From: Microbacterium sp. BH-3-3-3
GTDB taxonomy: Bacteria > Actinomycetota > Actinomycetes > Actinomycetales > Microbacteriaceae
NCBI RefSeq assembly: GCF_001792815.1
Contig: NZ_CP017674.1
Coordinates: 930,001 to 994,000, forward strand
Length of the DNA stretch: 64,000 bases
Direction: 5' to 3'
This document shows, in pieces, positions 1 through 8,745 of this stretch; position 1 is the stretch's first letter, and every line of letters starts with the position of its first letter. The position numbers and the translations under genes were made by a program. A model generated the notes under the pieces. The model made no database searches, was not told the origin of the DNA, and saw only the letters and a list, made by a program, of their open reading frames with translations.

Positions 1-919
1 AGCCGTACATCGCGGCGCACGAGCCACCGTTCGAGAAGCCCCCGATGGTCCAGTACCGGTGGTCCTTCACGACGTTGAGGTTCTTCTCGGCCCACTGCGG
101 CACGAGCTGGTTGATGTAGGTCGACACGGCGCCGTACTTCGCGGAGTCGACGCACGCGGGATCACGGTCGGGAGCCCCCAGCTGGTCGACGACGACGGCG
201 ATCGGGGCGAGGCCCCTGTTCTTCGCCGCGAAGGCATCGAGCGCTTTGGCCAGCGCCGTCGGATCCGGTGAACCGGGCTGCCCCATCATGAAGACGAGCA
301 GCGGGAGGGCCGGCGGGTTCGCGACCTGTGCTGCGGGCGGAAGGTACAGCGAGGCGTCTCGCGCCGCGAACTGCCCGGTGGGGATCTTCGCGTTCCCCGA
401 CAGAGCACTCAGCGCCCCCTGCGTCGGCATCCCCGCGGGGGGTTCCCAGGTCTCGTAGAGCGTCGCCGGGTCTCCCGCGACGGCGGCCTGAGCGGGAAGA
501 GCCGCGGGATCGAGCGCCTGCACGCCGAGGATGGCGGCGAGGTTGTGCGTCACCCCGTAGGCGGTGTTGACGCCGAGCGCGGCGGCCAGGAGCGCCGCCA
601 CCACCGTCAGCGAACCGGCGACCCGACGCCCCCACGGGCGGCGGCAGATGCCCACGACGCCCACCGCGGCCGCGGCGACGCCGCCCGCCGCCCAGGCGGC
701 GGCCCCGGCGGGCAGCGGGCCCTGGAAGAGGTTCATGGCCTCGAGGATGTGGGCGACGATGTACATCACCACCCCCGCGGCGACGCCGATGACGAGCGTG
801 CGGACCACGCGGCGCGGAGCCCACGACACCACGGCGAGCGCACCCACCCCGGCGACGATCGCACACACGACCAGCAGCGGACTGTCGATCAGCTCGGAAG
901 ACAGCAGGAAACGGTTCAT
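1..919 (-). CDS. Membrane-anchored alpha/beta-hydrolase (putative esterase), 3' end beyond the window
   Basis: Reading leftwards from an ATG, 306 codons are open to the window edge, so the C-terminus is missing. The first ~125 residues hold about four hydrophobic segments. After a Pro/Ala-rich linker a soluble domain resembles the putative-esterase (antigen 85/Fes-like) alpha/beta-hydrolase family, with the nucleophile elbow G294-F-S296-N-G298. The start overlaps the stop of the upstream MprF-like gene by 4 bp (ATGA), so the two are translationally coupled. In Corynebacterium glutamicum an esterase paired with a lipid aminoacyl-transferase hydrolyses aminoacyl-phosphatidylglycerol; the same role is inferred here. 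The catalytic Asp and His would lie outside the window, so activity cannot be confirmed. Confidence 0.75.
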   Translation of the reverse strand, partial: MNRFLLSSELIDSPLLVVCAIVAGVGALAVVSWAPRRVVRTLVIGVAAGVVMYIVAHILEAMNLFQGPLPAGAAAWAAGGVAAAAVGVVGICRRPWGRRVAGSLTVVAALLAAALGVNTAYGVTHNLAAILGVQALDPAALPAQAAVAGDPATLYETWEPPAGMPTQGALSALSGNAKIPTGQFAARDASLYLPPAAQVANPPALPLLVFMMGQPGSPDPTALAKALDAFAAKNRGLAPIAVVVDQLGAPDRDPACVDSAKYGAVSTYINQLVPQWAEKNLNVVKDHRYWTIGGFSNGGSCAAMYG

Positions 920-3438
920 CGGCGGCCCTCCCACGCACTCCTCGCCAGAGCGACCATCTCATGACGGGAGGCGTCGGGAAGATAGGCGCGTCCGACGGCG
1001 GCCCCGATCGCGGGGAGCTGGAGCGGGTCGCGGTACGCCAGTGCGAGCGGACGGTACCGGGGGCGGAACTTGCCCTTGAAGCGGAACAGCGAGGCGAAAC
1101 CGTACGCCGGCTCGAGCACCTCCGCCAGCCAGCGCAGCAGTGCCCGCAGCGGGGCGGGGTCGCCGTCGACGGGCTCGGCCGGGTCGTCGGCGAGCGGAGC
1201 GCCCGACAGGCTGAGCACCGTGGCGCCCTCCTCCTGCAGCTGCAACGCGGCCTTCGCGATGAGGAACTCCATCATGCCGTTGGGTCCGTCGGTGCGACGG
1301 CGCATGAAGTCGAGGGTCCATCCGGTGATCTCACCGTCGGTCCAGCTCGGCATCCAGCTCGTCACCGCTTCGACGCGGTCGTCGGGGCCGACAGCGAGCA
1401 GCAGGCGCACCTCGCGGTCGCGCAGCTCGTCGAGGGAGCCGAGCGTGAAACCCATCTCGGGCAACGCGCGGTCGGCCACCCACTCCTCGTCGATCGCGAC
1501 GACCTGCGACGCCTGACCCACTGTCAGCTCGTGCCACCGCGTCCACACCGCGGTGTAGCCCTCGCGTTCGGCGCGGGTGAGCGGCTGGCGCACTTTCTGC
1601 CAGGTCTTGCCGGCGAAGGTCAGACCCGCGAGGTCCATGACCGTCTCGACCCCGACGGGCACGTGCCGCCACCCGAGGCTCACGAGGTCGTCGAGGGTGT
1701 CGCCGTGCACGCTGTAGAAGGCGGGGATCCAGCCGTGCTCGAGGCAGTAGTCGGTGAACCCGCGCAGCGCCTCGACCCGGCGCCCCGCGGGGGCCAGAGG
1801 ATCGGCGACGGCCAGGGCGACGTCACCGGTCAGCCGGTACGCCACGGCGCACTCGCGGTCGTCCGAGTACCAGTGGCGGTTGCCCTCCCACGTGCCGAGG
1901 AAGCCGAGGGTGTCGCTCCCGCGCCGCAGCAGCTCGCGGTAGTGCGCGTGTCCCCCCGCGACGGGACGGCGGGCGCGACGGTAGAGCCAGAGGATCGCGG
2001 CGACGACGACGGCCCAGAACAGCACCCCGATCCACTGGTAGACGAACAGCGCCGGACCCTGGTGCGGGAAGGCCGACGAGCCACCGGGGTGGGTGAACGA
2101 CGGCGGCAGGAAGCGCCGCAGGGTGAGGCCGAGCATCTCGGGAAGCGACAGGTCGCGGTTGAACGAGCGGCGGTTGAGCGACTCCACGACGAAGAACGTC
2201 GTCCCGCAGGCGACGAATGCGACGACGACGACGGCAGTGACCACTGCGGCGGCCTTGCGCGTGGCGCGCACCGAGAAGCGCGCGCGGGTGACGACGAGAG
2301 CCGCCGCCAGAACGAGCGGGACGACGATGGTCGCGATCGCCCAGAGCACGTATTCGGCGCCGCTGCCGTCGACCCACGGGTCGATCTGCAGGCGGCCGTC
2401 GAGCAGCGAGATCACCGGCAGGACGGCGGATGCCACGAGCACCAGCATCGCGAGGACCCACGCCGCCCGGCGCCCGCGGCGCAGGCCCCACGCCGCGATC
2501 AGAAGGAGCACGAGGGGCACGATCGCCAGCAGAGCGGGGCCGGCGCCCCGGGTCATGAGGAGGGCGATCTGTTCATCGCACACCGCCTCGGCGACCCGGC
2601 CGCACCGACTGAGTACTTCGTCGTCGTACTGGGTGTAGGCCTCGACGACGAGCGAGAGGGGTCCGCGACCACCGCCGCTGACGAGGGCCACGAGCGGCCC
2701 GCTGCCCACGACCGCGACGAGCATCGCGAACAGCGTGCGGGTCTCGCGTGTCGAGCTGCGATGCCACGAGCGACGCTCGCGTCCCCGCGCGAGCACCGCG
2801 CCGACGACGAGGCCGATGACCGCGGCGGTCAGGCGGTACCACGAGTCGGCGTCGCCCGCGTAGAGCGCGAACAGCGCCAGCAGGGCGAAGCCCACCAGCC
2901 GCAGCCGTCGACGCCAGAGCGTCGGGGCGAAGGCGGACGCCGCCATGACCACCCCGGCGATGGGGGTCGTGGGATCGAGCACGGGAACCTCGGCGGCGAC
3001 CACCGGACGCAGATCGGTCACCGTCCATGCCGCCGCGTGCAGGCCGATCCCGACCACGAGACCGCTCAGTCCCAGCACGACCAGCAGCAGAGCGGCCCGG
3101 CGCGAGCCCAGCAGGCGTTCGGCGTACGCCAGCACCGTCAGCGCGAGCAGCACAGACGACACGGCGTCGATCGTCGAGTCGGGCACCACCAGCGCGGTGA
3201 CCAGCGTCCACCACCGTCCGTTGGCGAAGGTGGCGAGCGGACCCGCCCCCCAGACGAGAGCGTCCTCACCCCAGAGCGACCCGGTCGCGGCCGCGGTGGC
3301 GAGCACGGCCACCACCACGCAGAGCGACACGGGGTGATCTCGCAGGTACCGGCGGGACACCGCGCCGAGAGTGCGCAGCCGCGCGCGGAGCCGCGACGGC
3401 GCCCGCTCAGCGGACAGGGGTGGAGACGATTCGGACAT
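916..3438 (-). CDS. MprF-like phosphatidylglycerol aminoacyltransferase (DUF2156 domain)
   Basis: An 840-residue protein. The N-terminal ~480 residues carry many hydrophobic helices, the first group rhomboid-like with a GRWWTLVTALVVP segment. The C-terminal ~330 residues form the cytosolic LPG-synthase (DUF2156) domain, with FLGTWEGNRHWYS near its start and FKGKFRPRYRPLALAYRDP near its end. Family members transfer Lys or Ala from aminoacyl-tRNA to phosphatidylglycerol, lowering membrane charge and conferring cationic-peptide resistance; the amino acid used here cannot be read from sequence. The domain order (membrane domain then synthase) is that of MprF. It is followed by a coupled esterase gene. 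A TAAAAT hexamer lies 8 bp before the ATG. Confidence 0.85.
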   Translation of the reverse strand: MSESSPPLSAERAPSRLRARLRTLGAVSRRYLRDHPVSLCVVVAVLATAAATGSLWGEDALVWGAGPLATFANGRWWTLVTALVVPDSTIDAVSSVLLALTVLAYAERLLGSRRAALLLVVLGLSGLVVGIGLHAAAWTVTDLRPVVAAEVPVLDPTTPIAGVVMAASAFAPTLWRRRLRLVGFALLALFALYAGDADSWYRLTAAVIGLVVGAVLARGRERRSWHRSSTRETRTLFAMLVAVVGSGPLVALVSGGGRGPLSLVVEAYTQYDDEVLSRCGRVAEAVCDEQIALLMTRGAGPALLAIVPLVLLLIAAWGLRRGRRAAWVLAMLVLVASAVLPVISLLDGRLQIDPWVDGSGAEYVLWAIATIVVPLVLAAALVVTRARFSVRATRKAAAVVTAVVVVAFVACGTTFFVVESLNRRSFNRDLSLPEMLGLTLRRFLPPSFTHPGGSSAFPHQGPALFVYQWIGVLFWAVVVAAILWLYRRARRPVAGGHAHYRELLRRGSDTLGFLGTWEGNRHWYSDDRECAVAYRLTGDVALAVADPLAPAGRRVEALRGFTDYCLEHGWIPAFYSVHGDTLDDLVSLGWRHVPVGVETVMDLAGLTFAGKTWQKVRQPLTRAEREGYTAVWTRWHELTVGQASQVVAIDEEWVADRALPEMGFTLGSLDELRDREVRLLLAVGPDDRVEAVTSWMPSWTDGEITGWTLDFMRRRTDGPNGMMEFLIAKAALQLQEEGATVLSLSGAPLADDPAEPVDGDPAPLRALLRWLAEVLEPAYGFASLFRFKGKFRPRYRPLALAYRDPLQLPAIGAAVGRAYLPDASRHEMVALARSAWEGRR

Positions 3439-3446
3439 CGCCCCGG

Positions 3447-3452
3447 ATTTTA
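3447..3452 (-). promoter_or_regulatory. Possible -10 box (TAAAAT) of the MprF-like gene
   Basis: TAAAAT on the minus strand ends 8 bp before the ATG, and lies between CCCCG and CGGGG arms of a 5-bp inverted repeat (3441-3457). No recognisable -35 is seen. The position would give a leaderless or nearly leaderless transcript. Confidence 0.35.
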
Positions 3453-3476
3453 CGGGGAAAGGCTATGGACGAGGGG

Positions 3477-4784
3477 TCAGTACCAGATGTCGAGGAGGGG
3501 GGTCGCTTCGGGGGTGAACGCACCGTCGAGGGCGGCGAGGGCTTCTGCGTCGCCGTGCACCGTTCCCGCGGCCGCGAGCTCCGTCGCGCGCACGCCCCCC
3601 AGGAGCAACGACGAGAGGGCTCCCACACTCAGCTCGACGTCGGGGGCGTCGTCGCCGGCCGGGGTGACCGTCGCTTCTCCGGACTCATCGATGCGCACGG
3701 CCCACGAACCGTCGGCGAAACCGAGCGGGTCGTGCACGGCGAGCACGAGATCGAGCGTTCCGGCGTAGCGGCGCGAGGTCAGCGCGCCGGCGACGTCGAG
3801 GATGCGGAGCCAGTGATGGTCGGTGAGGGTGGCGGTGACAGCCCGGCGATCGGACACCATCCACTGCACCGGAGGCACGACCGACTGCAGCGATGCGGTC
3901 ACGCGCGCGACGAGGTCGTGTTCGATCGCGTAACGCCAGAGCGCCGCGTACGCCTCGTCACCGTCGGCGAAGAGGGCGCGGATGCTGAGTTCGTGCGCCG
4001 TGTAGTCGTCGCCCGGATCCTCGCCGATCGTGTAGACCAGGATGCCGCGTTCCACGCCGTCGAGATCGCGATACGCGACCGCCCGCACCTTCTTGCCGTC
4101 TTTCGCATCGGGGGTGAGTCCCGCCATCCCCCGCCAGCGGCCCTCCCACCCGGCGACGGATCCGGGCCGACGCGTACGGATGCGCTCGTGCACCGCAGCC
4201 AACCGCTCGGGGAGGCTTTCGCGCGGGACGAAGTCGAGACGGCCGGGGGCCACGGGGCCGGTCCAGCGCGCCCGCCGGGTGTCGACGACGACGTCGCTCG
4301 CCCAGGCGGCGGGCGAGAAGCCCCAGCGCCCGTAGATGGTCGCCTCGGTGACGGTGAGCCCCGCGATCGCGTACCCGGCCGACACCGCGGTGCGCAGCTC
4401 GCCGGTCAGCATGGCGCGCGCGATGCCGCGTCGGCGGTGGGTCGGCGCGACGGTGACGGCGCTGATCGAGTACAGCGGCGCGATGCGCCCCGGAGACACG
4501 GTCAACTCAGCCGGCCAGGAGTCCACCGTCGCCACCGGCGAGGCGGGCTCTGCGCCGGCGGGGTCGAACACTCCGACCAGTCGACGCGAACGCAGCGCGC
4601 GACGGGCGCTCTCGACCTCGTCATCCGACGGCTCCTCACCGAGGAAACCGCGCGAGACCGATCTCAGGAAGTCGACGAACCCCGACCCGTCGGGGTCGAC
4701 CACCGCGTAGTCGAAGCCGGAGTCGGACAGGGTCGCCGAGGACTCGGCATCCGCGGGAAGAGGGAGCGTGTCGATGATCGCCAT
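3477..4784 (-). CDS. Eis-family GNAT N-acetyltransferase
   Basis: A 435-residue protein with the three-part Eis layout: N-terminal GNAT domain, central GNAT-like domain and a C-terminal SCP2-like domain. The acetyl-CoA motif is VTVAPTHRRRGIARAML around residues 108-124, with the R-x-x-G-I-A core. Eis proteins acetylate amines of aminoglycosides or proteins and use the C-terminal carboxylate in catalysis; this one ends in DIWY, close to the aromatic end typical of the family. Mycobacterial Eis is slightly shorter (402). A TAGGCT box (4791-4796) stands 6 bp before the ATG, so the message may be leaderless. The substrate is not predictable. Confidence 0.85.
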   Translation of the reverse strand: MAIIDTLPLPADAESSATLSDSGFDYAVVDPDGSGFVDFLRSVSRGFLGEEPSDDEVESARRALRSRRLVGVFDPAGAEPASPVATVDSWPAELTVSPGRIAPLYSISAVTVAPTHRRRGIARAMLTGELRTAVSAGYAIAGLTVTEATIYGRWGFSPAAWASDVVVDTRRARWTGPVAPGRLDFVPRESLPERLAAVHERIRTRRPGSVAGWEGRWRGMAGLTPDAKDGKKVRAVAYRDLDGVERGILVYTIGEDPGDDYTAHELSIRALFADGDEAYAALWRYAIEHDLVARVTASLQSVVPPVQWMVSDRRAVTATLTDHHWLRILDVAGALTSRRYAGTLDLVLAVHDPLGFADGSWAVRIDESGEATVTPAGDDAPDVELSVGALSSLLLGGVRATELAAAGTVHGDAEALAALDGAFTPEATPLLDIWY

Positions 4785-4837
4785 GCCCCCAGCCTACGGA
4801 CGGCCTCCGACACACGCCGAGCCGGGGCCCGGAACGG

Positions 4838-5080
4838 TCAGTGCGTCGCCTGGATCGCCCGCAGGCGCGAGAGCACCTGGTCGCGCAGTTCGTCGGGCGC
4901 GGTCTCTTTGCACGCACGCGCGACCACGTCGGTCAGCGTGCGGGCCACGAGGGCCTCGTCCTGGCATCCCGGGCAACTCTCGAGGTGCTCGCGGATGTCT
5001 TTGTGCTGGGTCTTGCAGACCTCATTGCGCAGGTACTCTTCGAGGTCGCGTCGTGCTTGGTCGCAGCCGCAGTCGCTCAT
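4838..5080 (-). CDS. rsrA: Zinc-binding anti-sigma factor (RsrA/RshA-like)
   Basis: An 80-residue protein that starts [10 protein letters not shown]. It carries the ZAS motif H32-x3-C36-x2-C39 plus an upstream Cys pair (C4, C6) and C22. RsrA-type proteins bind the partner sigma factor when reduced and zinc-loaded, and release it when the cysteines form disulfides. The start overlaps the sigma factor stop by 4 bp (ATGA), the arrangement known for sigR-rsrA and sigH-rshA. A longer open frame extends upstream but only as the mirror of the sigma gene; the coupled ATG is the logical start. Confidence 0.92.
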   Translation of the reverse strand: MSDCGCDQARRDLEEYLRNEVCKTQHKDIREHLESCPGCQDEALVARTLTDVVARACKETAPDELRDQVLSRLRAIQATH

Positions 5081-5763
5081 TTCGTCTCTCCCGTGGCGGT
5101 CTGGATGCCGCGCTCTCTGGCGTAGTCCGACAGCAGGTCGCGCAGCAGCCGCCGGCCGCGGTGCAGACGGCTCATGACCGTGCCGATCGGAGTTTTCATG
5201 ATGTCGGCGATCTCCTGGTAGGCGAAGCCCTCGACGTCGGCGAGGTACACCGCCATCCGGAAATCCTCGGGGATCGACTGCAACGCGTCCTTGACCACGG
5301 ATGCCGGCATGTGGTCGATCGCTTCGGCTTCCGCCGAACGGGAACTGCTCGCGGTGGTCGACTCGGCACCGCCGAGCTGCCAGTCCTCCAGATCGTCGAT
5401 GGCGCTCTGGTAGGGCTCGCGCTGCTTCTTGCGGTACGTGTTGATGTACGTGTTCGTCAGGATGCGGTAGAGCCACGCCTTCAGGTTGGTGCCCTGCGTG
5501 AACGACGCCCACGAGCCGAAGGCCTTCACGAAGGTCTCCTGCACGAGATCGGCCGCATCGGCGGGATTGCGCGTCATGCGCATCGCCGCGGCGTAGAGCT
5601 GATCCATGAAGGGCAGCGCCTGCTCTTCGAACTGTTCACGAGGCTCCACGTGGAGTGGGCTCGCGTTCGCCGTGTCGTCCATTGCGCGCCAGTCTACGTC
5701 GGGCATCGCGAGGGTCACCGGAGTGGCCCCTGCCCTGCTCTCGCGCTCGAGAAGTGCGGTCAC
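5077..5763 (-). CDS. sigR: ECF sigma factor, SigR/SigH type (thiol-oxidative stress)
   Basis: A 228-residue group IV sigma factor. Region 2 includes [16 protein letters not shown] and [20 protein letters not shown]; region 4 includes [27 protein letters not shown] and [14 protein letters not shown]. The spacing and the RKKQREP linker match SigR/SigH. The GTG start is chosen because GAAAGGGG sits 7 bp upstream and the predicted SigR promoter places the transcript start about 20 bp before it. Internal ATGs at codons 20 and 28 could give a shorter isoform. It is transcribed with its anti-sigma factor and divergently from aroA, with only 31 bp between start codons. Confidence 0.93.
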   Translation of the reverse strand: MTALLERESRAGATPVTLAMPDVDWRAMDDTANASPLHVEPREQFEEQALPFMDQLYAAAMRMTRNPADAADLVQETFVKAFGSWASFTQGTNLKAWLYRILTNTYINTYRKKQREPYQSAIDDLEDWQLGGAESTTASSSRSAEAEAIDHMPASVVKDALQSIPEDFRMAVYLADVEGFAYQEIADIMKTPIGTVMSRLHRGRRLLRDLLSDYARERGIQTATGETK

Positions 5764-5789
5764 GTGTCGTCCCCTTTCACTAGGCTAGG

Positions 5790-5815
5790 AACCGATGACT
5801 CCCCTCGGGTATTCC
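5790..5815 (-). promoter_or_regulatory. SigR/SigH-type promoter (autoregulatory) of the sigma factor operon
   Basis: On the minus strand the -35 GGAAT (complement of 5811-5815) and -10 GTT (complement of 5790-5792) are separated by exactly 18 bp. This equals the GGAAT-N18-GTT consensus recognised by SigR/SigH. The -35 lies inside codons 6-7 of the divergent aroA gene. The expected start point near 5783 leaves room for the GAAAGGGG ribosome binding site and the GTG at 5763. Confidence 0.85.
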
Positions 5816-7144
5816 CCTTCAACCGCCACTCCCCGCGGTGCGTGGAACGCGCCCACCGCCACCGATCCCGTGGATGCCACGGTCACGGTGCCCGGGTCGA
5901 AGTCCCTCACCAACCGCGAACTCGTGCTCGCCGCCATCGCCGACGGCCCGGGCACCCTGCACGCGCCCCTGCACTCCGACGACTCCGCGCGCATGATCGA
6001 TGCGCTGCGGGCCCTCGGAGTCGGCATCGACGAGGTCGAGACCGACTCCCCGTTCGGGCCCGACCTGCTCATCACCCCGCCCGCGTCGTTCACGGGCGAC
6101 TCGACCGTCGACTGCGGCCAAGCCGGAACCGTCATGCGGTTCGTCGCCCCCCTCGCGGGCCTCGCCCGCGGCGACGTGCACGTCACGGCGCACGAGAGCG
6201 CGCTGCACCGCCCCATGGGCGCGATGATCCGCGCCCTGCGCGAGGTGGGCGTCGACATCGACGACGGCGGCCACTGGGCGCTGCCGTTCTCGGTCCGCGG
6301 CCACGGCCACGTGCGCGGCGGCGAGGTCGAGATCGACGCGAGCCAGTCCAGCCAGTTCGTCTCGGGCCTGCTGCTGGCCGCCCCGCGCTTCGACGTCGGG
6401 CTGCACCTGCGTCACGTGGGCTCGCGGCTGCCCAGCATCCCGCACATCGACATGACCGTCGAGGCCCTCGCTCACCGGGGGATCCACGTCGAGCGCCCGG
6501 CGCCCGGCGAGTGGATCGTGCCCGCCGGACCCGTCCGCGCGAAAGACGTCGCGATCGAGCCCGACCTCTCCAACGCCGCACCGTTCCTCGCCGCCGCGAT
6601 GGTCACCGGGGGCTCGGTCACTGTCACGGGCTGGCCGTTGCACAGCACCCAGCCGGGGGCCCTGCTGGGCGACATCCTCGCCGAGATGGGCGCGCGCGTC
6701 AGTCGCCGGGCCGGAGCGCTCACCGTCGCCGCGGGCGAGGGCATCAGCGGGGTCGAGCTCGACCTCTCGGCCGCGGGCGAGCTCGCGCCGACCCTCTTCG
6801 GTCTCGCGGCCTTCGCCGACGGTCCCACCACGCTGCACGGCATCGGGCACATCCGCGGTCACGAGACCGACCGCATCGCGGCGCTGGTCGGCAATCTGCG
6901 TTCGCTCGGGGGCGAGGCCCACGAGCTCGAAGACGGCATCCGCATCGTGCCGCAGACTTTGCGCGGCGGCGAGTGGAAGGCCCACCACGACCACCGCCTC
7001 GCGACGACCGGCGCGTTGCTCGGTCTGCGCGTCGCCGGCGTGCAGGTCGACGACATCGGCACGACCGCCAAGACCCTCCCCCAGTTCGCCGCGCTCTGGC
7101 GCGCAATGCTCGATCCGGACGGATCGACGGATGCCGTGGGCTGA
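5795..7144 (+). CDS. aroA: 3-phosphoshikimate 1-carboxyvinyltransferase (EPSP synthase)
   Basis: A 449-residue enzyme joining shikimate-3-phosphate and phosphoenolpyruvate in the sixth shikimate step. The N-terminal VTVPGSKSLTNRELVLAA contains the S3P-binding K-S. DCGQAGTVMRF corresponds to the G-x-A-G-T-x-x-R PEP loop. ETDRIAALVGNLRSLG and HHDHRLATTGALLGL are the late conserved blocks. TAGGCT at 5781-5786 ends 8 bp before the ATG. Neighbouring sigR and rsgA give the same order as mycobacterial sigH-aroA-Rv3228. The first codons also carry the sigR -35 box. Confidence 0.96.
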   Translation: MTPLGYSPSTATPRGAWNAPTATDPVDATVTVPGSKSLTNRELVLAAIADGPGTLHAPLHSDDSARMIDALRALGVGIDEVETDSPFGPDLLITPPASFTGDSTVDCGQAGTVMRFVAPLAGLARGDVHVTAHESALHRPMGAMIRALREVGVDIDDGGHWALPFSVRGHGHVRGGEVEIDASQSSQFVSGLLLAAPRFDVGLHLRHVGSRLPSIPHIDMTVEALAHRGIHVERPAPGEWIVPAGPVRAKDVAIEPDLSNAAPFLAAAMVTGGSVTVTGWPLHSTQPGALLGDILAEMGARVSRRAGALTVAAGEGISGVELDLSAAGELAPTLFGLAAFADGPTTLHGIGHIRGHETDRIAALVGNLRSLGGEAHELEDGIRIVPQTLRGGEWKAHHDHRLATTGALLGLRVAGVQVDDIGTTAKTLPQFAALWRAMLDPDGSTDAVG

Positions 7145-7147
7145 CGC

Positions 7148-8206
7148 GTGAGCTGGCTCGACGACAGCGACGACGACGACCTGGAGTACGACGAGTCGTC
7201 GATCCGAACGCGCCCGAACCCGAAGGCCAACCGGCCGCGCACCAAGCGTCGACCCGCGCACGCCGACGCGCAGATCGCCCGGGTGCTCGGCGTCGACCGC
7301 GGCCGCTACACCGTGTTGATCGACGAAGACGGGCCCGACGAACGACGCGTGCTCGCCACGCGGGCGCGCGAGCTGCGCAAGCAGCCCATCGTCAACGGCG
7401 ACCGGGCCCGCGTCGTCGGCGACCAGTCGGGTGACGAGGGCACCCTCGGGCGCATCATCGGTCTCGAGGAGCGCACGTCTCTGTTGCGCCGCAGTGCCGA
7501 CGACACCGATCAGGTGGAGCGGGTGATCGTCGCCAACGCCGACCAGATGCTGATCGTCGTGGCCGCCGCCGACCCCGAGCCCCGCGAGCGCCTCGTCGAC
7601 CGCTATCTCGTCGCGGCCCTCGACGCCGGCATCCGTCCCCTGCTCGTCGTCACCAAGACCGACCTCGCCGACCCCACCGAGTTCCTGTCGCACTTCGATG
7701 GCATCGACCTGCGCGTGTTCACGAGCGCGCAGGGGGCGATGCCCCTCGACGCCATCGGCGAAGCCATCGCGGGGCACTCCACCGTCTTCGTCGGTCACTC
7801 CGGCGTCGGCAAGTCCACCCTCGTCAACGCGCTGACAGGTTCGGAGCGAGCCATCGGTCACGTCAACGTGGTCACCGGACGCGGGCGGCACACCTCGTCG
7901 TCGGCGGTGTCGCTGCGCTACCGCGGTCCCGCGGGGTCGGGGTGGGTCATCGACACCCCGGGCGTCCGCTCCTTCGGCCTCGGCCACGTCAACCCCGCGC
8001 ACGTGCTGGGGGCCTTCACCGACCTCGCCGAAGCCGCCGAGGAGTGCCCGCGCGGCTGCACGCATCTTCCCGATGCGCCCGACTGCGCGATCGCCGAAGC
8101 CGTGGCATCCGGTCGCCTGGGTCCCGGGGCTGCGGCGCGCCTCGACTCCCTGCATCGCCTGCTGACCTCGTTCCAGGCCATCGAGCGTTCTAGGCTGGAG
8201 GGGTGA
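7148..8206 (+). CDS. rsgA: Ribosome small-subunit-dependent GTPase A
   Basis: A 352-residue circularly permuted GTPase acting in late 30S maturation. Motifs occur in the permuted order: G4 as VTKTDLAD, then G1 GHSGVGKSTLVNALTG, then G3 DTPGVRSFG. The C-terminal zinc site is seen as ECPRGCTHLPDAPDC. An acidic N-terminus (DDSDDDDLEYDE) precedes the OB fold. The GTG start lies 3 bp after aroA, and the stop overlaps the bcp GTG, so aroA-rsgA-bcp form an operon. Confidence 0.95.
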   Translation: MSWLDDSDDDDLEYDESSIRTRPNPKANRPRTKRRPAHADAQIARVLGVDRGRYTVLIDEDGPDERRVLATRARELRKQPIVNGDRARVVGDQSGDEGTLGRIIGLEERTSLLRRSADDTDQVERVIVANADQMLIVVAAADPEPRERLVDRYLVAALDAGIRPLLVVTKTDLADPTEFLSHFDGIDLRVFTSAQGAMPLDAIGEAIAGHSTVFVGHSGVGKSTLVNALTGSERAIGHVNVVTGRGRHTSSSAVSLRYRGPAGSGWVIDTPGVRSFGLGHVNPAHVLGAFTDLAEAAEECPRGCTHLPDAPDCAIAEAVASGRLGPGAAARLDSLHRLLTSFQAIERSRLEG

Positions 8207-8676
8207 CGAACCTCGCGAAGGGCGACACTGCGCCCGATTTCACCCTGCTCGATCAAGACGAGCACCCCGTCTCGCTGAGCGACTTCCGTGGCCGCCGCGT
8301 GATCCTGTACTTCTACCCCGCGGCCCAGACGCCCGGCTGCACGACGCAGGCCTGCGATTTCCGCGACAGCCTCGCATCGCTGCAGGGCGCCGGATACACC
8401 GTGCTCGGCCTCTCGCGCGACCTGCCCGAGAAGCTGCGGGCGTTCCGCGACAGCGACGGGCTGACCTTCCCGCTGCTGAGCGACGCCGACCACGCGGTGC
8501 ACGAGGCCTACGGCGCGTGGGGCGAGAAGCAGAACTACGGCAAGACCGTCACCGGTGTGCTGCGCTCGACCTTCGTGATCGACGAAGAGGGCACCATCGC
8601 CGAGGCGATGTACAACGTCAAGGCCACCGGCCACGTCGCGCGTCTGCGCAAGACCCTCGGTCTCGCCGCCGCCTGA
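8203..8676 (+). CDS. bcp: Thioredoxin-dependent thiol peroxidase (BCP peroxiredoxin)
   Basis: A 157-residue peroxiredoxin. The peroxidatic cysteine is in TPGCT (C46) and the resolving cysteine C51 lies five residues later, as in alpha-helix-resolving BCP proteins. The usual YFYPKD is YFYPAAQ here, as is common in actinobacteria. It reduces peroxides with electrons from thioredoxin. The GTG start overlaps the rsgA stop. TAGGCT (8191-8196) lies 6 bp before the GTG and could drive separate leaderless expression; GGAGGG in the same gap could equally be a ribosome site. A thiol peroxidase near the SigR locus fits thiol stress. Confidence 0.93.
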   Translation: MTNLAKGDTAPDFTLLDQDEHPVSLSDFRGRRVILYFYPAAQTPGCTTQACDFRDSLASLQGAGYTVLGLSRDLPEKLRAFRDSDGLTFPLLSDADHAVHEAYGAWGEKQNYGKTVTGVLRSTFVIDEEGTIAEAMYNVKATGHVARLRKTLGLAAA

Positions 8677-8689
8677 CCCGCGTTGCCAC

Positions 8690-8720
8690 GACCCCGTCCC
8701 GCTCCGGCGGCGGCGGGGTC
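8690..8720. terminator. Hairpin between convergent bcp and a membrane protein gene
   Basis: GACCCCG (8690-8696) pairs with CGGGGTC (8714-8720) around a 17-base GC-rich loop. It sits 14 bp past the bcp stop and 26 bp before the stop of the convergent gene, a suitable place for bidirectional termination. There is no strong U tract. Confidence 0.55.
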
Positions 8721-8745
8721 TTCGCGTGGGTGCCGGGCGGAGCGC

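Noticed and set aside
961..3768. Long open frames antisense to the MprF-like gene, and similar frames opposite secA (15284-17899), the large glycosyltransferase (46181-48928) and katG (38567-40780)
   Set aside because: In very G+C-rich DNA the antisense frame mirroring third codon positions is often open. The translations are Arg/Gly/Ala-rich without motifs, and the sense genes have clear families.
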